From assembly GCF_963678635.1 (NCBI RefSeq), contig NW_026971213.1, forward strand, positions 1 to 53,002: a stretch of 53,002 nucleotides of DNA, in the 5' to 3' direction. The notes under the pieces were generated by a model. That model ran no database searches and had not been told where the DNA came from. It worked only from the letters and a program-made list of their open reading frames with translations. Below, in pieces: positions 52,714-53,002 of the stretch. A program made the position numbers and the translations under genes. The DNA comes from Symsagittifera roscoffensis. Lineage: Eukaryota > Xenacoelomorpha > Acoela > Convolutidae. Positions within the stretch are counted from its first letter, which is position 1, and the number at the start of each line of letters is the position of its first letter.

Positions 52714-53002
52714 ATGGATTGACCCTTTCCTTTTTCTAGCTACTCATGCTCTGAAATATCAAACAATAACGGTGTTGATTAAGATCTATGACATTCCAGC
52801 AGCTATAAAGTTAGTTTTACGCAGTCCCTTCACATAGACAGTCTCTGGGAGACCAAGCCTCCGCTCCCGTAATTTTCTTGAGACAACGCTCTTATCTCCT
52901 ATAATTCGTGTCCCGGGAGGGTTCCGTGGTATCTTTCTTCCCCCACTGAAGCCTCCTTCTCCACCAATATCTGTTGACAAGTGTCTTATCGTGCGTTGTT
53001 GC
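52714..53002 (-). repeat. Third, diverged LTR copy in inverted orientation (runs off the window)
   Basis: The reverse complement matches LTR bases from about 30460 to 30750 (GGGAGCGGAGGCTTGGTC with small changes, AGAGCATGAGTAG, GGGTCAATCCAT). Divergence is clearly greater than between the two flanking LTRs. The last ~130 bases of the LTR are missing or unrecognisable at this end. Confidence 0.85.

Overview
The window is animal nuclear DNA: AT-rich, with GT-AG introns, microsatellites and several transposon families. It carries one long intron-rich host gene and one very large LTR retrotransposon. The phylum cannot be fixed from the sequence; an invertebrate is likely. There are no bacterial operons, rRNA genes or CRISPR arrays.

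Region 1 (about 4.0-30.2 kb, minus strand) is a CAMSAP/Patronin gene, the microtubule minus-end binding protein. I traced 22 coding exons by hand from the start codon at 30154 to the stop at 4525. All junctions keep frame, giving 1829 codons plus stop. The calponin-homology-like CH domain lies in exons 2-5, the conserved MSAIK helix in exon 10, coiled coils in exons 12/13 and 15-17, and the C-terminal CKK domain in exons 20-22. The introns hold two hAT-type MITEs with perfect 8-bp target duplications, a tandem array of ~165-bp units, tRNA-headed SINE-like repeats, a broken Jockey-like LINE, and the 3' part of a LINE with a CCHC knuckle and probable restriction-like endonuclease domain.

Region 2 (30213-51776, plus strand) is a 21.6-kb Ty3/gypsy (Metaviridae) element with ~0.67-kb LTRs that are nearly identical. 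It sits only ~58 bp upstream of the traced CAMSAP start codon, antisense to the gene. Its order is: 5' LTR; 2.86-kb untranslated leader with an ACCCTCCG motif array and a tandemly duplicated, apparently covarying three-hairpin RNA; coiled-coil ORF1; ORF2 (capsid, two CCHC fingers, protease, reverse transcriptase, RNase H); ORF3 (acidic region, integrase core, GPY/F module, C-terminal TARG1-like macro domain); broken ORF4 and ORF5 with a well-preserved SGNH hydrolase; ORF6a/6b, which looks like a degenerate second SGNH domain; ORF7 and ORF8 of unknown function; a polypurine-like tract; 3' LTR. There is no env-like gene. The integrase lacks its HHCC finger and first catalytic Asp, and several ORFs are joined only through frame changes or an in-frame stop. 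The copy is therefore probably not autonomous, unless recoding is used.

Region 3 (51777-53002) is flanking DNA with one unrecognised plus-strand ORF and a third, diverged LTR in inverted orientation that runs off the window.

The most novel content is the giant retroelement: ADP-ribose-binding/hydrolase and esterase modules added to a Ty3 backbone, a duplicated structured leader RNA, and copies of the polypurine-tract 11-mer inside ORF3.
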